Positions 1 through 12,083 of a DNA stretch of 64,000 nucleotides are shown here, piece by piece (position 1 is the stretch's first letter; the number at the start of each line of letters is the position of its first letter). The stretch spans positions 1 to 64,000 of the forward strand of contig JAPDOI010001749.1 in the NCBI GenBank assembly GCA_029168955.1, given 5' to 3'. Origin of the DNA: Aplectana chamaeleonis. Lineage: Eukaryota > Nematoda > Chromadorea > Rhabditida > Cosmocercidae. Made by a program: the position numbers and the translations under genes. The notes below the pieces were generated by a model, which made no database searches, was not told the DNA's origin, and was given only the letters and a program-made list of their open reading frames with translations.

Positions 1-689
1 TGGGATTGAACACCGGGAACCATAAAAGAGGGATTGATGAGTGCTGCCAGGTCAACTACGGAGTAGGGACTTCGATCTGTATAACGAATATCATTTGATG
101 TACGCGATAGTTCAAGACTTTTGAGGTGCTGCTTTGGGGTGTTTCTGGCGGAGTTCTTCTGGGTTGTTCTCTCATTTATGCTTCAAGAGCTACTCTACTT
201 TCAATTTTCCATAGATAGTCTATGAGCTACCCTACCGTGAATGCTGACCCTGAAACCAGTTTCACGACTATTTATTGTGCTAAAAATAGACGCTAAAATG
301 AAAGCTTGGACCATACGCATTGAAAGCTGATATGATGCACCGGAAGTGCGCTGAACTCGACACTCTCATTCCACCCACCTTGACCAACGTCATAGTCGGT
401 GGAAGACCAGACTGAGCCGTTCTCTGCCGTCCCTAGTGAACCCAAGCCGTCCTCTCCCGTTCCTGGGAATCCTGCGCCGTCCTGGGACGCCCCTTGTGTG
501 TTGGCTGCATGCTAATCGATTATGCAGGCGTACTCAAGCGCACTGCGGTCGGCTCTGTTGGGCCACAAAGGAGAATTCCGCTCTCACATTTTCACCTGTT
601 TTCATTGCTTCCACAGATGTAGTCGTATCGGTGAACACACAGACTCACCGATCTATCAAAGCTGTTCCGGAAAAACGAGTGATACCGCT
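1..689. other. No recognisable gene or repeat
   Basis: Only short overlapping reading frames without family resemblance are seen. I find no splice-supported exon, long inverted repeat or tandem array. Confidence 0.5.
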
Positions 690-752
690 AACAAACTACC
701 GTATGTTAGGACGAGTCCGCAACCTCACCAGGTCCTACTAAAATTGCTGTAG
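690..752 (-). repeat. Fragment of a TA-flanked foldback element
   Basis: The stretch matches, in reverse complement, the outer arm of the foldback elements at 27157-27394 and 48062-48298: the block around 'gcaatgttagtaggacctgg', the following 'gttgcggactcgt' and 'ctacggtag' are recognisable with substitutions. Only one arm end is present. Confidence 0.6.
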
Positions 753-1550
753 ACTATAGATGCTTATCGACCGGGCTGGCTACAGTCGATCGGCCGACTA
801 TGGCGGGAGCCTTACCTTCACAAGGACTAGCTCTAATTCACCGGAAGGTCTCAAAAAGCGCTTTGAAAGTTGTAGGTGACGAACACAACCTCAATATTCC
901 CTGCCCAAAGTTCACGAAATGCCATAATTTCGAAAACGCTAAAGTTAGAGGCAGGACAGCAATGAAAGCTAGATTTTTAACACTAGCATTTGATCGAGGA
1001 CTGTGAAATTGCTTCTAAAATTCCTATCAGAAAAAGGACAACAACCGTTTGCGGTGTTTTTTTCTTCAAAACTTGGGGAAAATACAACTTAACCGTCGTT
1101 TATTGCGCAGCTTACAGTAAAGTTAGTGGAAATGCGCAATCTCACAACCGCCTTTTTTCTGATGCCGTGGCCTGTATATCCTCTGTTTCCGAGTGTGATT
1201 TATTTCCGTTCGTCGCGTGCGTACGCTGCGTCTCCTCCTCTCCACAATGTCTCGCTGTCTCTACCCTCGCTCCTCACAAGCGCGCGAGGGAACAGAGTAA
1301 ATCAGGCTCGGAACCAGAGGATACATACTCCGCGGTAGGGTCAAGCAGCGGGAATTTTCCAAATGAGGTACTACATTTCTTCTTTCGGTTCAATACGCTA
1401 AAGCATTTACAGCACTTACCGCATGAATATTTTGCTAAAAAAGTATAGCTAACTCAATGAAAACAACCCTGGCGGTGTTCACTGAACATTCCTTATTGAT
1501 TCCTAGAAAACTTTTCTGCCTTTTTCTCCAGTTTTTCGGTATTCCGCCAA
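753..1550. other. No recognisable gene or repeat
   Basis: Two overlapping reading frames of 70 and 152 codons lack splice signals or family motifs. A pyrimidine-rich patch lies near 1190-1270. Nothing here can be assigned. Confidence 0.45.
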
Positions 1551-2351
1551 ACTACAATATCCGCGCTAAATTTTGTAAAAACGGGGAGCATTTGCCTAAC
1601 TAGGCAAAAAAGCGTCCGATGCTTGAAACTTTTTTTTGAACGAAGACGTTTTTGAATTCTGAAAACGCTGTCATATTCACAGCTCGAACTTCTACATAAT
1701 GATGTGCCCTGTGTATCGAAGTTTCCGAAAATCGCTTTGTTTTTGAGTAAAATTGTTTTTGCGGTCGTTTCACAAAAACGTCGCGCGCGGCAAAGTGCGG
1801 CGAAACTTTGAGTAGTAATTGTACGAGAAATAGAAGAGCAATCTCTATGTTTTCTTCGTGAATTGAATCAAAGTGGGGCTATCTCGCGATCTGTGCAGAT
1901 TGAATTTTCGAAATCCTTCACTGAAGACTCTCGGGAGCTTCCTGAAAAGTCGGACTTTTGTTGCGAGAGCCCCAGACCGATAAATGGAGGAATTCGGAAA
2001 TTTAACCTGCACAGATCTTGAGATAGCCCCATTCCCATCTAATTCACGATGGAAACATAGAGATTGTTCTGCTATTACTTGTACAATTACTACTCGGAGT
2101 TTCGCCGCACTTTGCCGCGCGCAACGTTTTTTGTGAAACGACCGCACAAACAATTTTACTCAAAAACAAAGCTATATTAGGGAACTTCGGTCCACAACGC
2201 ACATTATTATGTAGGGATTCCAGCTGTGAATATGATAGCGTTTTCAGAATCCAAAAACGTCTTCGTTCAAAAAAGTTACATGCATCGTACGCTTTTTTGC
2301 CAAGTTTGGCAAATGCTCCCCGTTTTTACAAAACATATGTAGCGCGGGTAG
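1551..2351. mobile_element. Long foldback element (about 800 bp)
   Basis: The left arm (about 1555-1925) and right arm (about 1990-2351) are imperfect reverse complements over roughly 350 bp. Matching landmarks are 'gtaaaaacggggagcatt' near 1576 with its complement near 2316, 'tgaacgaagacgttttt' near 1636 with its complement near 2255, and the 'cgcgcggcaaagtgcggcg' block near 1786 with its complement near 2105. No transposase is seen. It is a non-autonomous palindromic DNA transposon by structure; the superfamily is unknown. Confidence 0.85.
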
Positions 2352-3345
2352 TGTATTTATCTACTTCATCCGTAAGTGAGCGAATTCTGGTAAATGAGAC
2401 AATATACGGAAACGATATGTATTTGGAATGCACTCTTAACTATGTGTCAACGATATGCAACAACTACATTTGAATAAGCATGAGCTCAGAACTCCACGAA
2501 TGATGAGCCAAAATAAATATTGGGTATTAGCCAAAATAAATATTGGGTAGTACAAAGAATTCACCGCCTCAAGACTTTGTTAATTTCAAAACATTCAGTG
2601 TTGGTCCTTTGGCCAAGTGCACTATACTCGGAATCGCAAATCATTTTTAATCTGATGCCCCCCTCCAGTTCAAGAAAGACCTAGTAGTTCTCCTATTCTG
2701 AGCGTCTTTGTGTACTTCTTTTCACTATGACGCAAACCATCAAAGCGGCTAAAGATGATAGAGGTTTTGAACACTTTGAAGGCTAGGTAAAATCTCGACA
2801 GAGTGTGTAACTGATTTTTAGCGAGTTTTGTTAACTCGAGATTTAAGCTTTTTCTGTCTTGTCTAACCAGTTGGTATCGTACAACAGTTCCTCAAAGTTT
2901 GGCAGTACGAACAGAATTTTTTCAAAAGTATTTTTATTTTTATTTTGCAATTTTTATAAACTTTTGAAAACAAATTATAGTTATTTAACACTGTGAATAC
3001 CATTGAGATTGCCCATTACACGTAACTCCGAAGATTGGCAGATTAAACTGCCTTGCTGAGGCAGGAAACACCAACGTTACAAAGTAACGAAATTGGAAAA
3101 AAAAGAATAATCACTCTCTCAAGATTTTCTGCGAACGCTATTGACTAGCTATTGGAGGAATTAAATGACCCAACTTTGACAGCTTTGGTGGTTTGCGTTA
3201 AAGTGATTATGTACTTAGAAGCATTCAAGGATGCTCTATACAAAAGATTTCTTCTGCATTCCAGCATATAATTAATAAAACACCCGGTTTTCTCAAAGGA
3301 GAAAGTAGCATGTCATATACATATGTAATGAACGCTTCGTCGCAC
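2352..3345. other. Non-coding stretch with one short direct repeat
   Basis: Two adjacent copies of a unit beginning 'gccaaaataaatattgggta' lie at about 2509-2549. Nothing else is recognisable. Confidence 0.5.
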
Positions 3346-3845
3346 TTACAAGGGAAGTATAAGAAGCGTAGGTCTGAACTGTAGAAATCTAATGTCATGT
3401 GGGAATGTTCATGCATTACATGGTGAAATAGTGTTGGGTACCAGCCGCGAAAGATAGATTTGAAGGAGTTATAGCTCCGAAAGTTTGCCAGCCATCGACC
3501 TCCTCGTAGTCTATGAATCGTTAAGCGGTCGAGCCAACAGCATCGACGGCGCAAAGGGAGGAAGGGGCAGTGGTGGGCATGTGACCAGGGTTCGGATCTC
3601 CCCCGGGACCGTATTTTTGCGAGTTCACGGAACTTTCATATTTTGATCAAAAATTATATCACAAATGTCATCTTATCCTTTTGCTGCGCGATATAGCCAC
3701 ATCAACAGTGAAATAGATTCGTGTGCAAGGGATTCAAGATTTTGTTTCCCATCAAAGCTTTCCCATTGTTTTGGGGAACTTATATGATTGGGAAGTATTA
3801 TCCCACATATTTTGAACAAGTTACGAGAACCATTAAGTAAGAGAA

Positions 3846-4530
3846 GACGGTCGCTTGGTGCAGTCGGCTTCTGCGACCACCCGTAGTCTGACCGTCATGC
3901 CCCTCATTTTCCCATCAGGCAAGGTAGGAGAAATGCTTTGTCCAATTACCAGAGCCGGGTGGTCGCTTCCCATTGAACGGTGTATTCAAGACGAAGAAAC
4001 TTTACGTCGTCAGCGGAACATCCCATATCATGACGACGTTAACAACACTTGCATTTTTTGAGAATGTTTTCATCCAGCAAATGCCGGAGAATTGTGTTTT
4101 CTTTCTCGACTCAAGGAGTGATTTTTTCAAACAAAGCGCGATGCAGTCTCTTGTGCCGGCGGGAAAAACTTGCAGATTTTGACGAAACCGCCTGGCGTAA
4201 CAAGCTTGGCTCAGCTGGCAGACATCGGGTCTTGCAGCTATTCGGAAGCACTGCTCAAGCGATTTCACTCTACTAATGCTCTTCAAATTTTTGAATTTTT
4301 AGGTCGTTTAAAATAATATATGGTTTTCGGCGTGGACGATGCCTTTAAGGCCGGCTACGTTCTTATCCGTCCGGGTCATTTCGAAACTCCAACTGATCTC
4401 GAATTCTCAGTCGCGCTCGGCTCCTGTGATGAGATGGGTTGCCAGGGGCCGATCGCGTTCATTCGATGTCCCTATTGCGGAATTTGCTTATGTAAAGTGC
4501 ATTATGTGCCTATTTACCATTGGTGAAAGA
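3846..4530 (+). pseudogene. Tc5-like transposase relic
   Basis: Three frames are needed. An early piece (3855-3920) reads ATTRSLTVMPLIFPSGK, like the start of the DDE core of Tc4/Tc5 transposases. The next (3985-4100) contains SGTSHIMT and then CVFFLDSRSDFF, the 'LLxDSWS' catalytic strand with W changed to R. The last (4340-4526) reads FKAGYVLIRPGHFETPTDLEF and then C-x4-C...C-x2-C-x3-C, matching the cysteine-rich Tc5 C-terminal domain. Several frameshifts separate the pieces, so the copy is not functional. Confidence 0.75.
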
Positions 4531-4866
4531 AATGGGTATGTATTTTGCGTCCCATGAAGTGATAAGGTTCTTCAAAATATGTGGGGTAATACTTCCCAAT
4601 CATATAAGTTCCCCAAAACAATGGGAAAGCTTTGATGGGGAACAAAACCTTGAATCCCTTGCACCCGAATCTATTTCACTGTCGATATGGTTATATCGAG
4701 CAGCAAAAGGATAAAATGGCATTTGTGATATAATTTTTGATCAAAATATGAAAGTTCCGAGAATTTGCAAAAAATTGGCTCTGTGGGAGATACGAACCCT
4801 GGTCACATGCCCACCACTGCCCCTTCCTCCCTTTACGCCGTCGACGCTGTTGGCTCGACCGCTTAA

Positions 4867-5351
4867 AGGCACAGGACACCCAAAAAATTAATTTTCAGAT
4901 TTCATGCTTGTATTGGAGAGAGTCACACACTGATCACAGTGGTATCTCTGAAATCGTCCAAGACCCCCTTTGAACAAAGGTATGGCTCTTCAAAGATGCC
5001 AAGATTTTGAGGGTGAAAAATTGGTGGACGAGTTGTCTCAGGCCTGTATTTCTCTTCATTCGCAATCGTTGAGCGAGAGCGAGCCAGGATAAGGAGACAG
5101 TCCGGCAATGGACTGACGAACGGCGATTTGTTAAGAATTCATCCATCCAACCGGCCGTTATCGAGGTCGAAAATCTGGAAGGGGGTCGGGCCTGTGGTGG
5201 TGAGCGAAGGGGGTCGGGCCTGTGGTGGTCGCTTATATCTCGCTTATCTGGAGGAATTGAGATCTCGCATTTGGCACGTGTTATACAGGAGGGGACTTCT
5301 ACACGATCACATGAAAATCTCGAAATTCATATCTGAGGGTGTACTATGCCT
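4867..5351. mobile_element. TTAA-flanked element nested in Tc5-like copy 1
   Basis: It begins AGGCACAGGACACCC and ends TATGCCT, with TTAA at 4863-4866 and 5352-5355. The opposite, uninterrupted Tc5 arm (near 3520) shows the empty site with a single TTAA, which proves the insertion and its target duplication. The interior resembles the elements at 40384, 49458 and 60538 ('ggtggacgagttgtc', 'gtccaagaccccc'). Confidence 0.9.
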
Positions 5352-5739
5352 TTAACGATTCATAGACTACGAGGAGGTCGATGGCTGGCAAACTTTCAGA
5401 GCTTATAACTCCTTCAGATCTATCTTTCGCGGCGGGTACCCAACACTATTTTACCATTCCCACATGACATTAGATTTCTACCGTTCAGACCTACGCTTCT
5501 TATACTTCCCTAGTTAGAAAAAGTTAGACGCTGAGTATAAAAACTAGAAAAAGTTGGATGGTTGAAGACTTCTGCTCAATCCTAAGGGAAAAACAAATAC
5601 CAATCTTCAATAAATACCTAAAACGAAGCGAAAGACATAGTTAAGGCCTTTTTCCAAAGGAATAAATTTCAAAAACATACATAAAGTAGAAGGTACTGAG
5701 AGGCACATTTTTAGCAGTGATAAAACATAAACAGGAATC

Positions 5740-6340
5740 TTGGGACAAGCATGAAAACAAGACTTGGGACCGAAAAAAATTATCCGAATGATACTCGGAT
5801 AATTTCGATTAATTCGGGAAATGTAATTTTTGACGTCTCGAATATGCGACTCAGCCGGAAATTTAGATTTTTGCTTTGTCGGATCCTCAATTCATTCGAA
5901 AAAATAAATCATTTAATTTTCGAAAATTCGATTCAGTAGGAGATACAAATTGCTCGGCTTTTCACATATTTTGTTTGTTCAGAAAACTGAAATATTCGGT
6001 TCTTCCAATATTCGGACGATTTCGGGTTAAACATCCGATTGTGTCTATGTACTATGTACTCAGCCAATGTAAAAAAAGGCTAAAGAATACTCGCGAATAA
6101 TTCGAAAACTCAAATATTCGAATAATCGCATATATTTTCCGAATATTTAATCGAATCGAATAGCAGACAGGCTTCCGAATTTAATCATTCATTCAAAAAA
6201 TAAGCGTCTTGTCGGAGAAATTCATACATTCGGAAATTAGAAAATGCCTATTTCAAAACTATTCGGTAATTTTGAAAGGGCTGTATTCGGAAAATTGAGG
6301 AATCTTTGAAAGGTTTCCGAATTATTCATTTATTTGAAAG
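5740..6340. repeat. AT-rich degenerate TTCGAA repeat tract
   Basis: The tract is rich in variants of 'attcggaaat' and 'ttcgaataattcg' without a clear period. It resembles the better ordered arrays at 8650-8980 and 10920-11225, and may be a decayed satellite. 5517-5739 shows nothing else. Confidence 0.5.
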
Positions 6341-6400
6341 TTATGCCGAATGAAACCATGGTCCTTAAAGGTTTTGTAACCGTGTTCACTGAAAATTTCG

Positions 6401-7318
6401 GATAGAATACCCGATAATGAATGTTTGTCAAACACGAAGTAAATATTGTGGGAATTTTTCGAATCTAAAAGTTCACCGATTAAACCGCCGAGTGATTCGA
6501 ATCAGTTTCGGAGAACAATCTTATATTCGAGATTTCACAGGAGCAGAAAAAATCATGCCAATCGAAGAATTGTGCATATCAGGAGGGAATTCAATAGTCC
6601 AACACCATCTAGGAGGAAATGCGAATCGATGATGACATATCGAAGGACGAGCAATCGAAGTCAACCTCACCCTCACTAAGAGCTGAGTGTGGGTAGTGAT
6701 GAGGATGGGAATGTTGAAATGAAGGGAGGGGTAGGCTGCGGGCATGTTGCTGGCAAGAAGGAATCGATCGCGAGAAGGGAGGGCGGTCTTTCGTTTGCGT
6801 GCAACTTGCTTGTGTGCGCACATATTGCGCTCTAGTTGCCTGCCTCTCACCGTCCATCACGAGGAATCGATTGCGATGATAACATGTTCAGATATGAAAC
6901 TTCACATTGTATACAAGTTACTCTTACAACCACGTTTGAACAGGTTTGTGATGAGTTCATACAGACTACGGAATCGGAAGCGAATTCCCAGCAAATAGGT
7001 GGAAATACCTGGTATTTTGTTGAAATATTGGACCAATCAAGTTGATATTAGGCGAGCTACCGAATGGAGCGGAAGATTTGTCAGCGGATGTCAATCTGTG
7101 TAAGAGATATAGTCTCAGGCTTCACATTAAGATAGTTTTCTTTAGTACATGTTCTCCAAATCTGGCAACTTTCCAAGCGGTTTTAGTTGGATCAGAACTT
7201 GGTTTTTCAGATCACTTGAACGATGGTTGTTCTTCAAGGATTGGCCATGAGTTTTGCAAAAAAAAAACACCTTCATGGCATTATTTTCTGTTTTTCGTAA
7301 CCAGTGCGTGATATCCCA
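6401..7318. other. No recognisable gene
   Basis: Reading frames of 70-109 codons overlap on both strands without family features. A purine-rich patch lies at 6700-6780. Confidence 0.4.
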
Positions 7319-8002
7319 CACTCTGCCAACGCGTAGCTAGATGCCTCCGAGGGCGCGGCCTGAAACGCCGCCCCATTCCATGTAGCGAATTTAGAGGGTT
7401 TTAGCTACGATAGCTAAAACCCGCATATTCTTGTGTCGTTCGAACCATTGTTCTCTCTGACGCTAAACCCGTATATTCTCGCTATAATTTTGTAGCGAGA
7501 ATCTACCAGACTATTTCGCGACAGCCTGTGTTAATTCAATCTCAAACCCGCGTTGGCTACGCGGAACGCAGGAATGCGGTTAGAACAGTGTTGGCACAGT
7601 CAGCCCACGGAGAACTTGACACTCTGTGGGTGGTCGTGGAAGGGTGACCCCGTGTCGCTCTCAAGACCTTGCAAGGGATAATTTTGGCCGCTGGTATGCT
7701 GCAGGCCGTGGGAAGAAACGGCGATGCGCTCGATCGCAACGGGGATCGTCTTTCTAGTACGGATCTAGACTGGGTGGGTCTATCGACCATGTGCTGCAAC
7801 GAGAATAAGCGTAGAATATGCGGGTGCCGTAGCGAGAATTTACGAAGAATATGCAGGCGCTGTAGCTAAAATTTCACCAACTGAGGCTAAACTTTCCGTA
7901 ATTTACGTAAATTCTCGTGTCAAAATTAGACTAGATGCCTCCGAAACCCTGGGCATCTCTGGTTTCCGTGTGAGGCATTTAGCTACGCGTTGGCGGAGAG
8001 TG
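7319..8002. mobile_element. TIR element with 'acgcgtagctagatgcctc' ends, copy 1
   Basis: The terminal inverted repeat at 7319 (CACTCTGCCAACGCGTAGCTA) pairs with the end at 7975-8002. The interior contains degenerate repeats of 'gcgagaatttacg', 'tgtagctaaaa' and 'cgtaatttacgtaa'. A second copy lies at 14322-15055. No transposase is seen. Confidence 0.8.
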
Positions 8003-8026
8003 AAATTCATACCAGTTAATGTATTA

Positions 8027-8542
8027 GGGGGACCGGAAAGTAATGTTGTTTTTTTACGCTAAATACAAACACATATTGCTCCGCCTACTTTTCCAATCCG
8101 TCGATGGTCTGACGCGGATTTGCTTCGGATTTGCTTCCACTTCCGCCCTTAACACGTCGTTGTCTAACGTTGATGGTCTTCCTGATCTATACGAAACGGA
8201 AAGATCAAAATTACCCGATTTAAAGATGGAAAACCACCTTTGGCATTTACGAATATCCAATTCATTTGGATAAACATCGAAAATGTTTTTGGTAGCGACT
8301 GTTGCGTTACTTCCGATGCGAAACTCTAAAAGCATGCAATGCAGGATTTGTGCCTCGTCTGGTATGTATTTGGCTGGCCATTTTACCCCAATTCACAAAA
8401 AAACTGTACATCATTTGTCTATAAGTAAAGAAGTCACTATAACCTCACAATGTCTTTGGCACGCTTCTGAACCAAACAATGAGCTGATGAATGACAATCA
8501 AGTATTGACATGCGCAGAAAAGACAATACTTTCCGGTCCCCG
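8027..8542 (-). mobile_element. Deleted mariner element
   Basis: The ends GGGGGACCGGAAAGTA (8027) and TACTTTCCGGTCCCCG (8542) are inverted and flanked by TA (8025-8026 and 8543-8544), as for mariner. Only the transposase N-terminal part remains (8054 to about 8395), so the catalytic middle and end were deleted. Confidence 0.85.
8054..8395 (-). pseudogene. Mariner transposase N-terminal fragment
   Basis: The frame upstream of the Met at 8335 reads IPDEAQILHCMLLEFRIGSN, then continues to KCQRWFSIFKSGNFDL and RSGRPSTLDNDVL. This is the two-HTH DNA-binding N-terminus of mariner transposases, ending in the GRPS hook between the two HTH motifs. No in-frame Met precedes the conserved start, and the catalytic domain is absent. 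Confidence 0.85.
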
Positions 8543-8649
8543 TAATACTTATAATGACGTTTTCAAATCTATGTTATTAGCTCCTGAAAACTTCTCTGAA
8601 CCGAGCTATGGTGGGTTTCTTCAGTTGTGCGAAAGGTAAATAATATACT

Positions 8650-8980
8650 TCGGACCGCATTATATTATTCGAAAAATTTTCAAATGAATTTTCGAATTTC
8701 GAATCATTCAAAATTCGAAATTCGAAAATTTTGGCTTTCGAATAATAGTCGAAATTCGAATATTACGAAAACGGGCTTTCGAATAATATTCGAAATTCGA
8801 ATACTTCTTGAAAAGCGGTTTCGAATAATAATCGAAATTTGAATAATTCAAAAACAGGCTTCCGAATAGTATTCGAAATTCGAATATTTGAAAAACAGGT
8901 TTCCGAATAATATTCGAAATTCGAATATTTTGAAGAGCATATTCGAATTTTTGAAATTCGAATAATCTAAAAGCACAATC
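8650..8980. repeat. AT-rich tandem repeat (about 41-46 bp unit)
   Basis: Repeats contain 'ttccgaataatattcgaaa' and 'ttcgaatatt' followed by 'aaaaacagg'. Five or so units are visible between 8755 and 8935. Much of each unit is self-complementary around TTCGAA. Confidence 0.8.
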
Positions 8981-9538
8981 ATCATTTCATTGAAGCCCTT
9001 TTTTCTGATCAATCTTCTAAAGCACACTCTATCAAAGCACCATCTTGCCCTATTCACCGCACGCCCGAATTGGGGTTGTCACACACTTGGATCGTGTGAA
9101 ATATTACGTCACCGTACAATTCGCTGCATCGGTGGGAAAGGCTGGCTTGAACGGCCAGCCATTGCAAACCGTTTTCTCTCGTTTTCGCATTTATTGTGTA
9201 GCTGTGAGACAGCTATGGACAGTACCAGGGTTTTAGCTTCCAAAACCCTCCCATTCCAGAGAAACAGTTACTTGAAACACGGACGGGAGCGATTGAGCTC
9301 ACCACTCTACAATGAGTACTCTAGAAACACTAGCTTGGAGTGGTCTTTGCGGTTGGAGAGGTTTGGTTGTGCTCAGGCCTTGTGAATTACGATTTGCTAA
9401 TTACGATGAATTTGAAAATTTACGAAATTACAAAATTCAGTAACGCATAGCCGTGCTCGGCGTGGCGCGATCGATATTATATAAAATCGCGATACGCCGC
9501 GCCTTTAGACGGCTGGAGTATAAACGTCGTCTAAGGTC
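8981..9538. other. No confirmed feature
   Basis: A 63-codon frame at 9045-9236 has protein-like composition, but its 5' end has no clear acceptor and I recognise no family. It is not called. Confidence 0.4.
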
Positions 9539-9989
9539 AATAGTATACATTGTCGCTGCCATGAGCGACAGTCATGGCATTTAGCACAAATGTGGGACCA
9601 GCATCGAAGCAATGGCACTAGCCGTCGTAGGTACAGTTGTCACTTGTCCGTCGCAGCAACGTGTCGTGGGTGGCTGACATACTGCAAATGTGCCAACGCC
9701 TGTGGTTGCCACTGTCGCTGTCGCTGCGGAATAGCGGTATCGAGCTTCGGGGAACCGATCGACCCCTAACGTTAAAACATGCCTGTCGAAATGACAGAAC
9801 ATGTTTACCTGCAATTACCTGGCTGAACACGTTTGATCGATACGCATGATTTGTTTAGGAGCAGAGCGGTTCCCCAAAGCTCCATACTCGCACTCGTCGC
9901 TGCGCAGCTCACTGCGACAGCGACAGACTTGAAGGGCGGGAGGCGGTCGCTGTCGCTGTGCAGAGCGACGCAAAACTATACCATTGGCC
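9539..9989. mobile_element. GTCGCTG-rich foldback element, copy 1, with a nested hairpin
   Basis: It runs from 'agtatacattgtcgctgcc' (9541) to 'agcgacgcaaaactatacc' (9986). The arms are rich in 'tgtcgctgtcgc', as in the copies at 29301-29596 and 31328-31617. The middle (about 9738-9893) is a separate inverted repeat ('cttcggggaaccgatc' against its near complement near 9870), probably a later insertion. Confidence 0.7.
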
Positions 9990-10740
9990 TAACGCCCTTT
10001 TCATACCTTTGCTGTCGCGTCAAATGCCGCTCCTAAGGAAAATAATAAAATGCGGCGGTGGCGGAGAAAAGTTCTCGATCGTTATTACCGCTATAGCGGC
10101 GTTTGCCGCGCTTTAGTTTCTGGTTACCAGTTCCGATCGCGAATCGATTTCGCCAGAATTCTCATATGGAAAGGAGCTAGTTGCCAACTTCCGGCTCATT
10201 TTCTAGCAATCCAAAACACTGGCTTCATTGTAGCTCGAAAGCGGCATTTTCCGCGGCGGCAAAACGGCAAAAGTGTGTAAGGGTTTCAAGCTCGCGGGTT
10301 CAGCCCTGCCCCCACCTGAAGTTGTGCGAGCCCGGCGGCAGCCAATTTACCTAGGCCGCGCCGTGGCGTCGTAGTAGGTCTTGGGAGCGGCGCTAGGGTC
10401 TCAGCGCTTGGGTGCCATAAGGCACTTCCCCAGAAAGGGATAGTGTTGGTCAAGTCTCGCCTGAAGCCAAGCGTCTGGTGCTAAACGCGCGTGACGCGCT
10501 TGCGGAGACTATAGATACCCCAGCGGCGACGCTATGGCGGAGCGGATTAAAATGGGCCATAACTTTGTCGAGCAAGCAAAATCTGTACATGCGGACACTA
10601 TCATAGTAGCAGAAGATAGCACTAAAATCAACAATTATTAACCAATATATAATTGAAGACGGATTAATAATGAAAATCAGGCGTCAGACTATTAATACAT
10701 CAGAGCCACGCACGCGCGTGCCGTATGAATAGCGCCTAAC
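9990..10740. other. Non-coding stretch with a GC-rich block
   Basis: 10290-10560 is distinctly GC-rich ('caattaacctaggc'-like and 'cttccccagaaaggg' words) within AT-rich flanks. The style resembles 5' untranslated parts of nematode retrotransposons, but this is an impression only. No coding sequence is supported. Confidence 0.35.
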
Positions 10741-10919
10741 ATTGTGAGTGATAGGCTCTCTTAACCAGTTCCGACACAATACAACCCCAGGGACAGATTC
10801 TGCAGCCATCCTGGTTGAAAATGGTTTGAGATTAAGAGTAAGTGTAACCAATGAATATTTCTACAAAGTGACAGTCAGAGTAAATGACGGCTCAAAACTA
10901 ATTTTTAAAATCGAAGCTA

Positions 10920-11225
10920 TCATTTGTGAATTCGAGAAAACTCATCCGAAAAATAGAAAAAATTATTCGTTAATTGAAAAAAATTATTCGAAAATCCGAA
11001 ATACGAAAAATACTGTTTTCGAGTTTATTCGAAAATTTAAATTTCGAAAAATTTGATTTTCGAATGTATTCGAAAATTTGAAATTTGAAAAAAAAAAATG
11101 ATTTTCTAATTTATTCGAAAATTTGAAATTCGATAAATTTGATTTTCGAATATATTCGAAAATTTGTAATTCGAAAAAAGTGATTTTCGAATATATTCGA
11201 AAATTCGAAATTCGAAAATTTTTAG
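10920..11225. repeat. AT-rich tandem repeat (about 50-bp unit)
   Basis: Units of roughly 50 bp contain 'ttattcgaaaatttgaaatt' followed by 'cgaaaaa..tgattttc'. About five units are visible. The end 'caagtatagtatata' (11233-11247) recurs next to a degenerate tract at 50970-50985. Confidence 0.8.
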
Positions 11226-11276
11226 TTTTGCTCAAGTATAGTATATAAGCTCTGGTACATCCCTAGTGACCTGTTG

Positions 11277-11382
11277 ATTTCGATTATCACCAGCAGCGGA
11301 GCGGTGGGCCTCGGTGAAATATAACTGATGATAAGGAGGTTTCGACGAAAAAGCCACCGCTCCGCGCTGTGATAACCGAAAA
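11277..11382. repeat. Short foldback (about 106 bp)
   Basis: 'gattatcaccagcagcggag' near 11283 pairs with 'ctccgcgctgtgataac' near 11361 over about 35 bases. Confidence 0.65.
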
Positions 11383-12079
11383 CATGAGTTCGCTTGGAAT
11401 TAAACAGAATATATGTAAGCCTAGCATCAAGTACTTTTTAGGATGTTCAGAAAAACTTTTTCGGATTCGGTTCAAAACTTTTTTGAGGGGGTTGTTTGGG
11501 GTCCTGAACGAAAATCCGAGGTTTGTTTCCCGATATTCGAAGGCTTACTGTAGGTTACAGTATATGTAATGCTATTTACATAACTAGCGCAACCTACCTT
11601 AGTACTATAGTTGTACACCAACGAAATTTTCGAAACAGCCAAAACTTCGATCCATTCAAAATAAGATGTTTTTCTGCGACTCCGAGTTAGTTTGGTTTGC
11701 GAACATTCAATATCAAGTCAGCAATAAAACTGTCTTAGCATGAGAGCTACGATGAGTTTCGATTGCAAATCAATCTTTTCTAGAAGCATTAGATTGAAGG
11801 TGAAGAGAAAACCTGTTTTTGCAGTTTTCTGAGACAAGTCGGATTCAACGTGAAAACCATACTTAGCGGTTCAGCGACGCGACGACCACATTGTAATCGC
11901 GCAGTGGAGTGCGGTGTGAAATCTGATCTCTTCAATCATTAACCATGTCCGAGTGCAATGATAGACTCTGAAATAAAGTGAAGAACAATGTTTCCATTCC
12001 TTTTAAGGATACTTCGCTTGAAAACGTATGTATCTGCTTATCTGCAAGGGCTGTTGCTTTTCAGTTATATCAAAGGCTT
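11383..12079. other. No recognisable gene or repeat
   Basis: Only short frames are seen, and no inverted or tandem structure was found. Confidence 0.45.
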
Positions 12080-12083
12080 TTAA

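Larger units (their letters stand above)
3349..5513 (+). mobile_element. Tc5-like DNA transposon, copy 1 (decayed)
   Basis: The ends are 'caagggaagtataagaagc' at 3349 and its near complement ending 'cccTAG' at 5513. Both sides carry the trinucleotide TTA (3346-3348 and 5514-5516), matching the TNA duplication of the Tc4/Tc5 group. The long arms pair over several hundred bases (for example 3530-3830 with 4550-4860). The arms enclose broken transposase sequence with a recognisable Tc5 C-terminal segment. The right arm is interrupted by a TTAA element at 4867-5351. Both arms carry a block resembling a tRNA B box ('gggttcggatctccc'). Confidence 0.85.

Noticed and set aside
9045..9236. 63-codon frame with protein-like composition, possible exon
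   Set aside because: No convincing acceptor, a weak donor (ACA|GTACCA) and no partner exon.
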